A stretch of 64,000 nucleotides of DNA, from contig JASENG010000015.1 of assembly GCA_030027265.1 (NCBI GenBank), positions 1 to 64,000 of the forward strand. The letters run 5' to 3'. Shown here piece by piece: positions 28,180 through 38,277 of this stretch (the stretch's first letter is position 1; each line of letters begins with the position of its first letter). The notes under the pieces were generated by a model. That model made no database searches. It saw only the letters and a program-made list of their open reading frames with translations, and was not told where the DNA came from. A program made the translations under genes and the position numbers. Source of the stretch: Lysinibacillus fusiformis (GTDB lineage: Bacteria > Bacillota > Bacilli > Bacillales_A > Planococcaceae).

Positions 28180-31172
28180 AAAGAAATTGGGAATTAGATG
28201 AGTTAATTGATCACTTTATACTCATGCCTGATGAACAAGAGTTGATACAACTAAAAAGGGGAAACACAAAACTTGGCTTTGCTGTCATGTTTAAGTTTTT
28301 CGAATATGAAGCTAGGTTCCCTCATACAAAAAGTGAGATACCTAAAACAGTTATAGAATACATAGCTAAGCAGCTAGAAATGAATCCTGATATCTTTTCT
28401 GAATATGATTGGACTGGACGTACCATTACTTATCATCGTTCGGAAATCCGTGCCTACTTTGGATTTCGCGAAGCTACTCTGCAGGATGTAGATTTGATGA
28501 CAGAGTGGCTGTGTAAGCATGTTTTACATCATAGCCATGAATTCAACCATGTTGAGGACAAGTTATATCAACAATATAGAGAATTAAAAATTGAGCCTCC
28601 CACCCCAGATCGAGTAGAGCGTCTTATTCGCTCTGCTACCTACTCCTACGAAGATCAGTTTTTCACTACTATTTTTCAAAGACTTTCTAAGCAAACTTGC
28701 GAAGGATTGGATAGATTAATTAATCAGTTAAAAAAAGATGATGATTCCCCAGAAACAAAAGAAATATTAACGTTTTATAAATTAAAGTCCGATCCTGGAC
28801 GCATTGGGTTAGAAACAGTTTTTAAAGAACTGCATAAACTTCAAACTATAAAAGAGCTGCAATTACCCTATGATTTGTTTAACGATATTTCACCAAAAAT
28901 TTTAAAGAAATACAGAAAGCGTACAGCAACTGAAGATATTCGTGAATTGCGCCGGCATTCACCTCAGATTCGCTACACACTTTTATCTGCCTTCTTTTGG
29001 CTTCGGCGAGCAGAAATTACAGACGGTCTGATTGAGCTACTTATACAAATAATTCATCGTATTAATGTTAGGGCCGAACGTAAAGTGGATAAAGAATTGA
29101 TACATAATTTAAGGAAGGTAAATGGGAAAAACAATCTATTGTTCCAAATGGCGGAACAAGCGTTAGATAATCCAGATGGAATTATTCGAGATGTCCTTTA
29201 TCCTGTTATCAGTGAGGAAACACTTAAAGATTTAGTAAAGGAATTTAAACATACAGGGCCTGCATACAAACAGAAGGTATATACGATTATTCGTTCATCG
29301 TACAGTTCCCATTACCGTAGGATGGTTCCCTGTATTTTGGATATGTTAGAGTTTTGTTCAAATAATGAGGTTCATCATCCAGTAATCGAAGCGTTAGAAC
29401 TTATAAAAAAATATATAAATTCAAATACTCACTTTTTCCCAAAGTCTGACCAGATTCCATTGGATGGTGTGATCCGTCCCAGTTGGAGATACCTAGTCGT
29501 GGAACAGGAGATTTCAGGAGAAGAGAGAATCAATCGTATTAATTATGAGATTAGCACCTTGCAAGTCTTGCGTGATAAACTGCGATGCAAAGAAATATGG
29601 GTACCCGGTTCAGAACGATACCGTAATCCTGATGAAGATCTACCGCAGGACTTTGAACAGCATCGTGAAGAAAACTATAAAGCACTAAAAAAACCTATTA
29701 ATCCCGATGATTTTATCACCAATTTAAAGGAAGAAATGACAAAGACATTAAATAAATTGGATCAAGAAATTCCTAAAAATAATAAGGTTCGCATTTTAAC
29801 AAAAGGGAAAGAAAATGGGAACGGTAATGGACGAATATCTAGTTCTCCTTTTGACCCTGTGCCAGAGCCAGTTAACCTATCACGGCTAAAGACCGAAATT
29901 ATGAAACGGTGGCCAATGACTAGTTTACTGGATATCCTCAAGGAAACGGATTTGCGTGTAAACTTTACGGATCTTTTTAAAACTGCTGCATCGAGGGAGG
30001 TCATTAGTAAAGATTTGCTGCAGAAGAGGCTTATCTTATGTTTATACGGTTTGGGAACAAATGCAGGGTTAAAGCGAGTTTCAAACGGGGAACATGGCGA
30101 AAAATACAAAGACCTATTATACATACGGCGAAAATATATAGATAAAGATAATCTGCGTAACGCCATTGCCGAGATTGTAAATGCCATTTTACGAAATAAA
30201 ATGACAGATATATGGGGAGAAGGAACGACTTCTTGTGCTTCCGATTCCAAGAAATTTGGTGCGTGGGATCAAAATCTAATGACTGAATGGCATATTCGGT
30301 ATAGGGGTAGGGGTGTAATGATTTACTGGCATGTGGCTAAACATTCAACCTGCATCTATTCCCAATTAAAATCATGTTCTTCTTCTGAGGTAGCATCTAT
30401 GATCGAAGGAGTTTTGAAGCATTGTACAAGCATGGAAGTTGAAAAGAATTATGTAGACAGTCATGGTCAAAGTGAAGTAGCTTTTGCCTTTTGCCATCTC
30501 TTAGGTTTTCAGCTTATGCCAAGATTAAAAGCTATCAAATCTCAAAAACTGTACAGACCAGATAGTGGCATGAGTGATGCTTTCCCTAATCTACAACCAA
30601 TTCTTACAAGACCTATCAATTGGGAATTGATTCGTCAGCAATATGATCAGATGATTAAATACGCCACTGCACTACGTCTTGGAACAGCAGAAACGGAATC
30701 TATTTTAAAACGCTTTACAAGAAGTAACCTAAAACACCCGACTTATCAGGCTTTATCTGAACTGGGAAAAGTCATTAAAACCATTTTCTTATGTAATTAT
30801 TTAGGTTCGGAAGACATTCGAAGAGAAATTAACGAAGGTCTCAATGTTGTAGAAAACTGGAATTCCGCCAATGGTTTTATTTTTTACGGAAAAGGGGGAG
30901 AAATTTCAACAAATAGATTGGAAGATCAGGAGGTTGCGGTTCTTTCCCTGCATTTATTACAAAACTGTCTCGTGTATATCAACACACTTATGATTCAATC
31001 CGTTTTATCCGAAAAGAAGTGGCAGGATATGATGACACCTGAAGACTTGAGAGCATTAAGTCCACTTATATATAGCCATATAAATCCTTATGGTATCTTT
31101 AAATTGGATATGATGGAGCGAATTCCAATCGAAGAAAGGCAATCAGAAATAGAAAACACTTTGCAAATTTAA
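28176..31172 (+). CDS. tnpA: Tn3-family transposase
   Basis: 998 residues, full length for Tn3-family TnpA. The DDE residues appear in [22 protein letters not shown] and [13 protein letters not shown]. It carries out replicative transposition between 38-bp inverted repeats, the right copy of which starts 8 bases after the stop. The gene is intact. The nearest plausible cargo is to the left: the lipoprotein, Rpn-like fragment and spoVA2mob-type operon, matching published links between that operon and a Tn3-family (Tn1546-like) transposon. The cargo border on the left was not found. Confidence 0.95.
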   Translation: MKRNWELDELIDHFILMPDEQELIQLKRGNTKLGFAVMFKFFEYEARFPHTKSEIPKTVIEYIAKQLEMNPDIFSEYDWTGRTITYHRSEIRAYFGFREATLQDVDLMTEWLCKHVLHHSHEFNHVEDKLYQQYRELKIEPPTPDRVERLIRSATYSYEDQFFTTIFQRLSKQTCEGLDRLINQLKKDDDSPETKEILTFYKLKSDPGRIGLETVFKELHKLQTIKELQLPYDLFNDISPKILKKYRKRTATEDIRELRRHSPQIRYTLLSAFFWLRRAEITDGLIELLIQIIHRINVRAERKVDKELIHNLRKVNGKNNLLFQMAEQALDNPDGIIRDVLYPVISEETLKDLVKEFKHTGPAYKQKVYTIIRSSYSSHYRRMVPCILDMLEFCSNNEVHHPVIEALELIKKYINSNTHFFPKSDQIPLDGVIRPSWRYLVVEQEISGEERINRINYEISTLQVLRDKLRCKEIWVPGSERYRNPDEDLPQDFEQHREENYKALKKPINPDDFITNLKEEMTKTLNKLDQEIPKNNKVRILTKGKENGNGNGRISSSPFDPVPEPVNLSRLKTEIMKRWPMTSLLDILKETDLRVNFTDLFKTAASREVISKDLLQKRLILCLYGLGTNAGLKRVSNGEHGEKYKDLLYIRRKYIDKDNLRNAIAEIVNAILRNKMTDIWGEGTTSCASDSKKFGAWDQNLMTEWHIRYRGRGVMIYWHVAKHSTCIYSQLKSCSSSEVASMIEGVLKHCTSMEVEKNYVDSHGQSEVAFAFCHLLGFQLMPRLKAIKSQKLYRPDSGMSDAFPNLQPILTRPINWELIRQQYDQMIKYATALRLGTAETESILKRFTRSNLKHPTYQALSELGKVIKTIFLCNYLGSEDIRREINEGLNVVENWNSANGFIFYGKGGEISTNRLEDQEVAVLSLHLLQNCLVYINTLMIQSVLSEKKWQDMMTPEDLRALSPLIYSHINPYGIFKLDMMERIPIEERQSEIENTLQI

Positions 31173-31180
31173 CTTTATTT

Positions 31181-31218
31181 CTTATTGCGGGTAGTGACAG
31201 CTTCGCTGGTACTACCCC
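31181..31218. mobile_element. Right 38-bp inverted repeat of the Tn3-family element
   Basis: From CTTATTGCGG at 31181 to CTACCCC at 31218. Read inwards it begins GGGGTAGTACCAGCGAAG, with the GGGG start and 38-bp length of the family. The next five bases (ATTTA) would be the target duplication. No matching left repeat was found in the window. Confidence 0.75.
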
Positions 31219-31321
31219 ATTTAAAATCATCCGAGGGGCAACGGAGAAAGCCTCATTAGCTTTGACTTGGTTTTCGCTGAGGGAAAAATGACCTTAATAA
31301 ATGGAAAAAGGCTATAAAAAC

Positions 31322-31370
31322 AAATAAAGCCGCTATCCACCTGTTTGAAAATCGGATAACGGCTTTATTT
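31322..31370 (-). terminator. Terminator of the XRE-ImmA-PIN operon
   Basis: AAATAAAGCCGCTATCC (31322-31338) pairs with 31354-31370 with one mismatch. On the minus strand the stem is followed by TTTGTTTTTA. It lies about 35 bases past the PIN-like gene. Confidence 0.8.
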
Positions 31371-31404
31371 GGCATGAAGATTATAATTTATAGTACTAAC
31401 ACTA

Positions 31405-32313
31405 TTAAAAAGTAATCGTAACTTCATCATTTAAAAGAATTAAATCAACAAATTCATCGTTATTCAAATGCCTTTTGTCCGAAAAGTTTGGAGGCATGTA
31501 ATAATGAACATCTCTCATTTTCATTCTTTTCACTCGGTGACGTTCTAAAAAGGAAAAATGTTCTTCTCGCGTCCAATTCCCTTTTTGTAATTGTATTACT
31601 TTGGCTAAGATACAATCAATTGATTCCAATTCATAACAATTCAGAAAGGCTTTCTGTGTATTAAAACGTAGGATTTCACGTAAAGTTTCATCAAGGCTGC
31701 ATATATAGTGAATGTTAAAAACGCCCCGTTTTTCATTACTGTATAATCTCACTTTCGGTACGCCATCTATTAATAAAGCACTTGATAAAAGATGTATTAC
31801 TCTTTCTCCTGCATCTTTTGAGTCACTAATTAACGCGGACTTAATACCTTCTACGTCTGTGGATGCTTCGATTTTTAATTGAATTTCCATATTCGTTTTG
31901 TTCCATTGCTTTGCGATCAATTGAAATTGCGCAAAAGCTTCATTGGAATCCACGGCACCTTCTTTGATTATTTCGAAGCAAGTTTCAAACGGAACAACAA
32001 ATATGTCTGTATATTGAGAAAGTGCCTTAAAAAGCGGTTCGTAATATTCTCGATATCTTTCAGGCGTCATATCTCGATTGCCAGCACTCTCATCCATAAT
32101 GATTTCTGGTATCAAAATTATGCCCTCTTTTAAAGACATTGCATCTAATAAAAGATTGAATTCTTGAGGATTAGTTCTAGCTGAAAATGCTAGATTTGAT
32201 AGCATCATGTTGTCAAAAACGAAGACAAGGTTGCTAAAATTATTACTGTCATATCCCTTATGGATGTATGGCTGAATTGATTCAAAATTTACATGGTCAA
32301 GTATATGACTCAC
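31405..32313 (-). CDS. PIN-like domain protein, putative toxin ribonuclease
   Basis: 302 residues, no signal peptide or membrane segment. I do not recognise a named family, but the acidic pattern of PIN nucleases is visible: VFVFDNM (D34), LIPEIIMDE (E70), DSKDAGERV (D167, E170) and RLYSNEKRG (N193-E194) in a beta strand-like setting. A C-terminal part (about 220-302) is extra and ends in a hydrophobic VTITF. It is the third gene of an operon with an XRE regulator and an ImmA/IrrE peptidase, its ATG overlapping the peptidase stop by four bases. An RNA-cleaving effector held back by the upstream proteins is the working inference. Confidence 0.6.
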   Translation of the reverse strand: MSHILDHVNFESIQPYIHKGYDSNNFSNLVFVFDNMMLSNLAFSARTNPQEFNLLLDAMSLKEGIILIPEIIMDESAGNRDMTPERYREYYEPLFKALSQYTDIFVVPFETCFEIIKEGAVDSNEAFAQFQLIAKQWNKTNMEIQLKIEASTDVEGIKSALISDSKDAGERVIHLLSSALLIDGVPKVRLYSNEKRGVFNIHYICSLDETLREILRFNTQKAFLNCYELESIDCILAKVIQLQKGNWTREEHFSFLERHRVKRMKMRDVHYYMPPNFSDKRHLNNDEFVDLILLNDEVTITF

Positions 32314-33110
32314 TCCTTCTCTTTCTCTCGGAGCCCTTCTAAACGTGATAAGTATTTTTGATACACTGCTCGAAAACTATTTAAGTCATTTGGAAGCATA
32401 TTTGTTTCAATTACTTGATCATTTAAAAGTCTTCCTAAATTATTTATTTTAATAGCACCAGTAGGTTTTAAAATAGATTGATCAAAGTCGCTTGGTAAAT
32501 TGTCGCGATAATTATAATCAATAATATTTATAGCCTCCTGTTCACTGATTAAGCCATCCTGGGCCAATTTAACCACAATAGCTTTATACGGCAATTCAAA
32601 TGCTGGAATAAGTCTAATCACATTGTTCTCTAAGCTATCATTAGGATAAATTGTCGTGATGTCCTGGTATAACGCTTTCAAAACTCTACTATCTACAAGT
32701 AGCTCTGCCGCAAAAAGGTTTGCAGCCCTTTCCTTTTCATTCAGCACAGCATCATCGAAAAACGTACGTATTTGAGAATTTTTAATATCCTGCGCTTCAT
32801 ATTTAAAATGATAATATTCATGGGCCCAAATGAAATTTTCATAAGTTTTAGGCTGTCCAGTATTGATATGAATAAAAAATCGACCATTTCTATATGTTAC
32901 AAGTCCCCCGTAACTCTTGTGCATACTAGGGAATAATAAAACTTGCGTCTCTTTAATTAAATAGCTTTTTATTGCTTCTATAGTTTTATAACGAAACGAA
33001 AGACCCTGTTCTTTTGTTTCTTCCACTTTATTTAATATAGATGGTAGAAGAAGTCTGTTTTGTGTAATAACATTTACTACGTTACTATGATTAATCAAGT
33101 AATGGTTCAC
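32310..33110 (-). CDS. ImmA/IrrE-family metallopeptidase
   Basis: 266 residues. The zinc-binding HEYYH motif (residues 97-101, IWAHEYYHFKYEAQ) and the downstream NLFAAELL with a third ligand mark the ImmA/IrrE (COG2856) peptidase family. Members cleave repressors: ImmA cleaves ICEBs1 ImmR, IrrE cleaves DdrO. The partner here should be the XRE protein encoded just upstream. The stated start is GTG, with AAAGGA very close to it; a slightly later start is possible. A C-terminal region (about 170-266) of unknown fold may sense a signal. Confidence 0.85.
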   Translation of the reverse strand: MNHYLINHSNVVNVITQNRLLLPSILNKVEETKEQGLSFRYKTIEAIKSYLIKETQVLLFPSMHKSYGGLVTYRNGRFFIHINTGQPKTYENFIWAHEYYHFKYEAQDIKNSQIRTFFDDAVLNEKERAANLFAAELLVDSRVLKALYQDITTIYPNDSLENNVIRLIPAFELPYKAIVVKLAQDGLISEQEAINIIDYNYRDNLPSDFDQSILKPTGAIKINNLGRLLNDQVIETNMLPNDLNSFRAVYQKYLSRLEGLREKEKE

Positions 33111-33155
33111 ATCCTTTGTTCTTAAAATTACTTTTCGTTTCGGATAGTATTCTTT

Positions 33156-33551
33156 TTAATCTAGCTCTTTTACGGTTTCAAGTACATCAATCATTGATAT
33201 AAAATCTTCAAGAATATTCATCGTTTCTTTAAAATAGCCGTTTTCATCATTTCCACTATAACTAGCAGCTGAAAAGTTTTGTATGTTAGATTGTTCTTTT
33301 ATTTCATTTATTGTTCTAGGAACTTTAAACTCTGTATTATAAAAATAAAACGGATCATCTATCCTAAATAGTTTATTTATTTTTGGAACGGTCTTATTTA
33401 AATCACCTTCTCCGCGCAACAATTTATAAAAAGTGGGTTTTGGGATATCTGTACGTTCGTATACCCATTTTTGCGATCTTCCGACTGCATCGATATAGTT
33501 CTTTATGTTTTCGCCTACAATTTCATTTATGGATTTATTTTGGTTAGTCAT
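33156..33551 (-). CDS. XRE-family regulator, first gene of the three-gene operon
   Basis: 131 residues. An N-terminal helix-turn-helix (QKWVYERTDIPKPTFYKLLRG, about 26-46) is followed by a linker and an acidic helical C-terminus (about 95-131). It would repress its own operon and be the substrate of the peptidase. The ribosome site GGAGGAGAT is strong. Two related elements with a TTTAAAG core lie upstream and overlap the likely promoter. Confidence 0.85.
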   Translation of the reverse strand: MTNQNKSINEIVGENIKNYIDAVGRSQKWVYERTDIPKPTFYKLLRGEGDLNKTVPKINKLFRIDDPFYFYNTEFKVPRTINEIKEQSNIQNFSAASYSGNDENGYFKETMNILEDFISMIDVLETVKELD

Positions 33552-33569
33552 TTTACATCTCCTCCACTA

Positions 33570-33675
33570 TAATTATACCCGATAGTATCGTTTAAAGAAA
33601 CAATTTAATTCAAAACACTCTTAGTTTTAATTTAGTAATAAAAAGTTAAATTAAATAGTGTCTTTTAAAGATACT
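33570..33675 (-). promoter_or_regulatory. Promoter and probable XRE operators
   Basis: On the minus strand TATAATTATAG at 33570-33580 fits a -10 element. AGTATCGTTTAAAGAAAC (33584-33601) overlaps the promoter spacer, and a related inverted copy GTGTCTTTTAAAGATACT lies at 33658-33675. The pairing suggests autorepression. The remaining 33676-33893 holds no gene. Confidence 0.55.
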
Positions 33676-33893
33676 TTTTGTCGAAATTAAGGATATTTTT
33701 TATTTTTTTCTATCAAGGTCAAAAGACAAAAAAATCCTGCATAAACAGGATTTAGTTTCTCTAAATGGATATATTATTATGCAGAAAAATCAAATCGTTC
33801 TACTTCCTCCTATCCGAAAACTTCATATTTAGCTGAATAGAATCCAATATTCCATGTTTTTTTTTAACTGTTCTTTTGTACTATTACCTAGTG

Positions 33894-34558
33894 TTACGTA
33901 GCGCTCTTGTATAACCCTACACTTGTTACATCAAATGTAGTAGCGACCTCTTTTCCTTTTTCACCTAGATAGACACTATTCCAAAAGGGCTATTCACCTT
34001 GTCAATTTCAGAATTAATTCCCATTTTATTTAACACCTCATTGGCTAAATGGGGAAAACCATTACAAGTGAAGGATCCTTGTCCGATGTTCCCAATGTCC
34101 ATTTTTTGAGCGTCGCTTGCATTATATTCGAAGTTATCGAATAGGTAATCATAAACATTTAAGAGCGACTCCTTTTGCGTTTCTCCTTTTAATAGCAAGG
34201 CCAGTACATCTGTAAATTTTTCTAATGCGGTACTGATCTCTTTGGCCGTTCCTTGCTTAAGGGGAATTATTAACTAATTTTAAATTTGTGCCTTTTACCT
34301 CTATTTTATAGGAAGCAAGATTGTAGTAATTTTCAATGCTATGTACTGAATATCCAGATAGCGCTTTTTTATAAAAATACTACGGAGTTGGTTCTTCTGG
34401 AAATAACGGGACGTAAACTTAACTTCACTTGGAAGTTTCTTATAAATCTGTTTTCCCGCTTCATATGTATCACTTTGGATATAATTTTAGCCTGTTTTTC
34501 TGAGTTACGGATTCAATAGTAGAAGTCGGTGAAACGTTAGCTGCATTCACAACCGCAT
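33894..34558 (-). pseudogene. Transglutaminase-like protein, several frameshifts
   Basis: Segments in different frames read as one protein: SDTYEAGKQIYKKLPSEVKF, then SGYSVHSIENYYNLASYKIE, then KEISTALEKFTDVLALLLKGETQ through FTCNGFPHLANEVLNKMGI, then NSVYLGEKGKEVATTFDVT to a TAA at 33894-33896. The CNGF..LANEVL segment is like the catalytic cysteine region of transglutaminase/protease-like folds. At least three frameshifts and an in-frame stop make it inactive. Original function unknown, probably extracytoplasmic. Confidence 0.75.
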
Positions 34559-34737
34559 CATTTGCACCTCACTTAGCCCTTTGGGGCATGGAAAGGCCCC
34601 CTTCGAGGGCTCGGGCAAATTTAATTTAGTATTTTAAAAACAGACACTCTATTACAAATAAATGTAAAAAGTGTCTATGTGAAGAAAATTCTTTATCCTC
34701 ATTCTTTTACTGCTTTGACTAACTTTCTAACTTTACT

Positions 34738-34855
34738 GATTACTCGAAGGATGTGTAACCATCAACACACTTTGTGTTAAAAAGGTTACCCCATGCGTTA
34801 AGGTCTTTAAATGCGCTTTTAAACCTCTATTAAAATCATATCGACCATTAGGGGC
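34738..34855 (-). pseudogene. Unidentified short coding remnant
   Basis: The minus strand reads NGRYDFNRGLKAHLKTLTHGV and on to a stop near 34738 with good codon character but no start. A GC-rich hairpin (about 34590-34610, GCCC...GGGC) lies between it and the transglutaminase remnant. Nothing else is evident in 34559-34871. Confidence 0.3.
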
Positions 34856-34871
34856 TTTCTACTGTATTACC

Positions 34872-35189
34872 TTAAAATTCCTCCTGGTGAACGATATGTA
34901 CTGATCCATCTTCAAAGATCTGAATTTCTTGATAGCTTGTCATATAATTAGTAGAGTCAATAATCCCTTTATGCTGAAATGCCTTTAGGCCATATTTGAA
35001 TGCCTTCTCATTTACGATAAGTATATAGAAGTAGCATTTTTGATTATGAACTTTCTCAACACTGCCTTTCATAAAACGTTTTCCAAAACGATTCAAAAAC
35101 CATACTTTTGCTTCTTTGTGGCTTTTAAAATCAGGTATAAAACGTTCATCTTCACGAGAGATGCTGCCAACACCAAAAATACTTTCCAT
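34872..35189 (-). CDS. Conserved-looking hypothetical protein
   Basis: 105 residues, soluble, basic N-terminal half (KSHKEAKVWFLNRFGKRFMKG) and a beta-rich C-terminal half ending in FEDGSVHIVHQEEF. Codon use is coding-like, and a weak AAGG-type ribosome site precedes the ATG. I do not recognise the family. Neighbours are remnants and unknowns, so context gives no hint. Confidence 0.55.
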   Translation of the reverse strand: MESIFGVGSISREDERFIPDFKSHKEAKVWFLNRFGKRFMKGSVEKVHNQKCYFYILIVNEKAFKYGLKAFQHKGIIDSTNYMTSYQEIQIFEDGSVHIVHQEEF

Positions 35190-35479
35190 CTATTCAGACC
35201 GCCTTCCTTAATATAATACATTTTACCAAATAAGAAAGTCCTGGAGCAATACTAGGACGTAAAAACTTTGTTAATTTCGTCTTGAATTTCTTGTTTTTTA
35301 CAAGCAATCAAGGTATAATGCAGCTCTGATTCATGGTTCAATATATTTTATTTTCTTGCTCCTAAGCTATTTTTGCAACTTGAAACTGTTCAATTATCTG
35401 TTCGACTACATTCATTTTTTCACCCTTGGAAGCCAATTATTGTCCATTTTATCTTTTTAATCACGACCTTTTAGTGCAG

Positions 35480-35593
35480 ATTTTACATAAAAATATTATG
35501 TAAAATCCTTCTATAAAAAAGTTTCATTATTGAAAGAGTTTGAAATTAAAAGAGTAACAACACTCCTATAAAACTATACGGCGTTTGTTACTC
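35480..35593. repeat. Two hairpins in a gene-free stretch
   Basis: ATTTTACATAA (35480-35490) faces TTATGTAAAAT (35496-35506). GAGTAACAA (35552-35560) faces TTGTTACTC (35585-35593). Neither is followed by a clear T run. 35190-35695 otherwise shows no gene. Confidence 0.4.
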
Positions 35594-35695
35594 CTCTGAT
35601 ATTCATGTTTATCTTCTTTAAATCTACTATTTTCATGGATCCAATCTACAACCTCTTAAAGTTATGTTCTTGTCTCACAATCCGCAAGAAACAAA

Positions 35696-35944
35696 CTAAA
35701 TTCTATCATCTTTATCAGACATTATTTCATAATCATTTAATTCTAATAAGGATAGGTTGTTAAAAATGTGTTCTTTTATAGCCATCTGCAAAACAATTAC
35801 CACTAGCTGGTTCATAAGATTAACTGCTTCTTTTTCTCGAATTGTTGGATAAGGATAACGCTCATAATTTCCAAGACCGGTCATTGGCAATGCTAGCTTA
35901 GCTTTGAGTTTACCTGGTCCCCTACCATTGAAGGCCGTCATCAC
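35696..35944 (-). CDS. Hypothetical protein, doubtful
   Basis: 82 residues with GRGPGKLKAKLALPMTGLGNYERYPYP followed by a helical segment NLMNQLVVIVLQMAIKEH and an acidic tail. The ribosome site is weak. It may be a real small gene or a remnant. No family recognised. 35945-36134 shows nothing further. Confidence 0.35.
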   Translation of the reverse strand: MMTAFNGRGPGKLKAKLALPMTGLGNYERYPYPTIREKEAVNLMNQLVVIVLQMAIKEHIFNNLSLLELNDYEIMSDKDDRI

Positions 35945-36134
35945 GTCCTATTGCTAGCTCATGTGGGGCCAACACGTGTTGGGTCATCGCCTCTTTTAGT
36001 ATAAGTGTAATTACTATATGAAGAAAAATTACTCTCCTTATTTAACCTTGTCCGGGATCACAACCCTTCGTCTAATCGTGTTCCTTTAAAGAGAAAGAAG
36101 GAAATCTGCAATAAAAATTAATAATATAATACAA

Positions 36135-36671
36135 CTAAGAATAAGTATTGTAGGTTATTCCCTTAATTTTTTTTGTGACAACTCGCTTTAAACCTACAAA
36201 CATAAGATATCCTATTAAGCCACCAAAAGTGTTTGTAATTAAGTCAGTTACATCAAATCTCCTTATTACTATACTTCCCCACCATACACTCAATAACTGA
36301 AAAAATTCAATATTTAAACTAAAGTATAAAGTCGTAATTACGGTTTTGATTACACCTTTTTTATTAATAATTGGATATAAGAATCCAAAGGGAATCATCA
36401 TTATAATGTTTAATAGTATTTCTCTAATAGCCCCATAATAATGTAATCTTAGATCTCTAAAAGGAATAAAGTTAGCCGTTTCCATAAAAGAATGGTTTAA
36501 ACTAACAAACGGTGTAGTAAAGGGCATAAGTGTAACAAACAAAACCAAAACAATATAAATATACATTATTGTTTTAAACATCAATGACCTTTTCGACTCT
36601 TTAAACCATTTTCTGTAAAATATAATGATGTATATCAAAATTAATAAAATAAAATCATTGAAATAATTCAA
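36135..36671 (-). CDS. VanZ-like family membrane protein
   Basis: 178 residues with five or six helices. The VanZ-like signature is seen in VTLMPF, NFIPF and EILLNIIMMIPFGFLYP, followed by a conserved arginine/aspartate pair in IRRFDVTDLITNTFGGLIGYL. VanZ proteins give low-level teicoplanin resistance in enterococci; most homologues have no assigned role and relate to envelope stress. It appears monocistronic. Confidence 0.85.
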   Translation of the reverse strand: MNYFNDFILLILIYIIIFYRKWFKESKRSLMFKTIMYIYIVLVLFVTLMPFTTPFVSLNHSFMETANFIPFRDLRLHYYGAIREILLNIIMMIPFGFLYPIINKKGVIKTVITTLYFSLNIEFFQLLSVWWGSIVIRRFDVTDLITNTFGGLIGYLMFVGLKRVVTKKIKGITYNTYS

Positions 36672-36803
36672 CTTTGGTTCTCCTTAAATAATGCATTAAA
36701 TTTACTTTATTTTTACTACTAAAATATTAGCGGAAGTATCCCAAAACTATGAAAATTAAAAAACAAACTCTTCTCACGAACTTTGAATAATAAGGAAAGA
36801 AAA

Positions 36804-36834
36804 ACCAACTAGGAAGTTTACACACCTGGTTGGT
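36804..36834 (-). terminator. Terminator of the resB-resC operon
   Basis: ACCAACTAGG (36804-36813) pairs with CCTGGTTGGT (36825-36834), and on the minus strand TTTTTC follows. It lies about 250 bases past the resC stop; 36835-37086 shows no gene. Confidence 0.65.
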
Positions 36835-37086
36835 AGTTTTATCATTGTACAATTCTTTAAAAGTCTATTTCGATACCTTGTTTCTGTGAAAATTTGATTG
36901 ATATCAAATTTTAATGATTATTATTTCTTCCATTCAGTTCAAGCTCTTTGTTACAGGTTACTACATTCCTCCTCTGTTAGAAAAGAGAAAAACCGCTTAC
37001 GCTAAGGATAGCAACGAGCTAATACTAGTGGTAATTATGCATACAATATCAACATCCTTGTAAACAGAGTAATAATTCTTTTTGCC

Positions 37087-38277
37087 TTAAGCATACGAGT
37101 GAAGACCCGCTATTACTAAGTTAACAACGATTAAGTTAAATAGGATGATGGCAAAGCCGATTAAAGCAAGCCATGCAGACTTTTTCCCTTCCCACCCTTT
37201 TGATAAACGTAAGTGTAGGTAAGCAGCATAGAATAACCAAGTAATAAGAGCCCAGACCTCTTTTGGATCCCAACCCCAATAGCGTCCCCAGGCTTCTTGT
37301 GCCCAAATCATAGCGAATACTAAAGCACCTAAGGTAAATACAGGGAACCCGATCAGTACAGAACGATATCCCACTTCATCTAATAAGTTTAAATTAACTT
37401 TTTGAACTAATGGATGTAGCATCTCAATAATTCGTCTACGTGCAATTAATCGAATCAATGCGTAAAGAACTGTACCAATAACAATTGTCCAGAATACTGT
37501 TGTTAACTTTTTCGCTTCAATAACAGGTGGCATGTCCACAATTGGATTCATTGCCCCTTCTGTCAATAACGTATTTTCATTCATACCAAAAACTGCTGGC
37601 ATATTGTATGTGATTTCTTGTTCAAGACCATCCTTATTAACATAAGTGAAGTTAGCTTCATAACCCATAACCCCTTTAAAGAGTACAGTAGCTAAGATAA
37701 ATCCAACTACAAGAACAAGGAAGTATAGAACTGCTTCCAACCAAAAACGACTCTTTGTTTTTTTCTTAGGATCAATCGATTTTAATAAGTATAATAACCC
37801 TGCTACAGCACTAATCGCTAAAACAGATTGTCCCATTGCCGCTGTAATAACATGAATGGTTAACCAGTGACTTTGAAGTGATGGTACAAGTGGGTCCACT
37901 TCACTTGGGAACATTGCCGCATAACCGATGATTAGTAATGCCACTGGTAAAGCGATTAAACCAAGTGCTGTTATACGATACATATAGTAAATTAGAATAA
38001 ACGCCGCAATGATGAACATACCAAATGCAGTAGTAAATTCAAACATGTTACTTACTGGAGCACGTCCTGTATAAATCCAACGTGTGATAAAGTAACCTAA
38101 ATGTGCTAGAAATCCGATAACCGTTAAGATGATTGCAAGTTTCCCCCAATTGTTAGCACGTTTTACTGCTCCATCAGGTTTTGTGCTTTTAATAGCTCCA
38201 CCAAATACTAATGTTCCAATTAAATATGCAATAAAAGCAACAAATAATAAGTTTCCACTTACATCAATTAAACTCAT
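37087..38277 (-). CDS. resC: ResC/CcsA cytochrome c synthetase heme-handling subunit
   Basis: 396 residues with eight or more helices. The tryptophan-rich heme-binding WWD segment appears as [18 protein letters not shown] near 340; conserved histidines flank it. With ResB it exports heme and attaches it to CXXCH of apocytochromes c outside the membrane. The start overlaps the resB stop by four bases. Length and layout are as in B. subtilis resABC, but resA is not adjacent here. Confidence 0.92.
   Translation of the reverse strand: MSLIDVSGNLLFVAFIAYLIGTLVFGGAIKSTKPDGAVKRANNWGKLAIILTVIGFLAHLGYFITRWIYTGRAPVSNMFEFTTAFGMFIIAAFILIYYMYRITALGLIALPVALLIIGYAAMFPSEVDPLVPSLQSHWLTIHVITAAMGQSVLAISAVAGLLYLLKSIDPKKKTKSRFWLEAVLYFLVLVVGFILATVLFKGVMGYEANFTYVNKDGLEQEITYNMPAVFGMNENTLLTEGAMNPIVDMPPVIEAKKLTTVFWTIVIGTVLYALIRLIARRRIIEMLHPLVQKVNLNLLDEVGYRSVLIGFPVFTLGALVFAMIWAQEAWGRYWGWDPKEVWALITWLFYAAYLHLRLSKGWEGKKSAWLALIGFAIILFNLIVVNLVIAGLHSYA

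Noticed and set aside
31237-31275. GGGGCAACGGAG as a second Tn3-type end
   Set aside because: Only the GGGG start fits; the rest resembles neither visible end and no partner was found.
34286-34519. Plus-strand frame of 77 codons
   Set aside because: It is a shadow of the decayed transglutaminase-like gene on the other strand.
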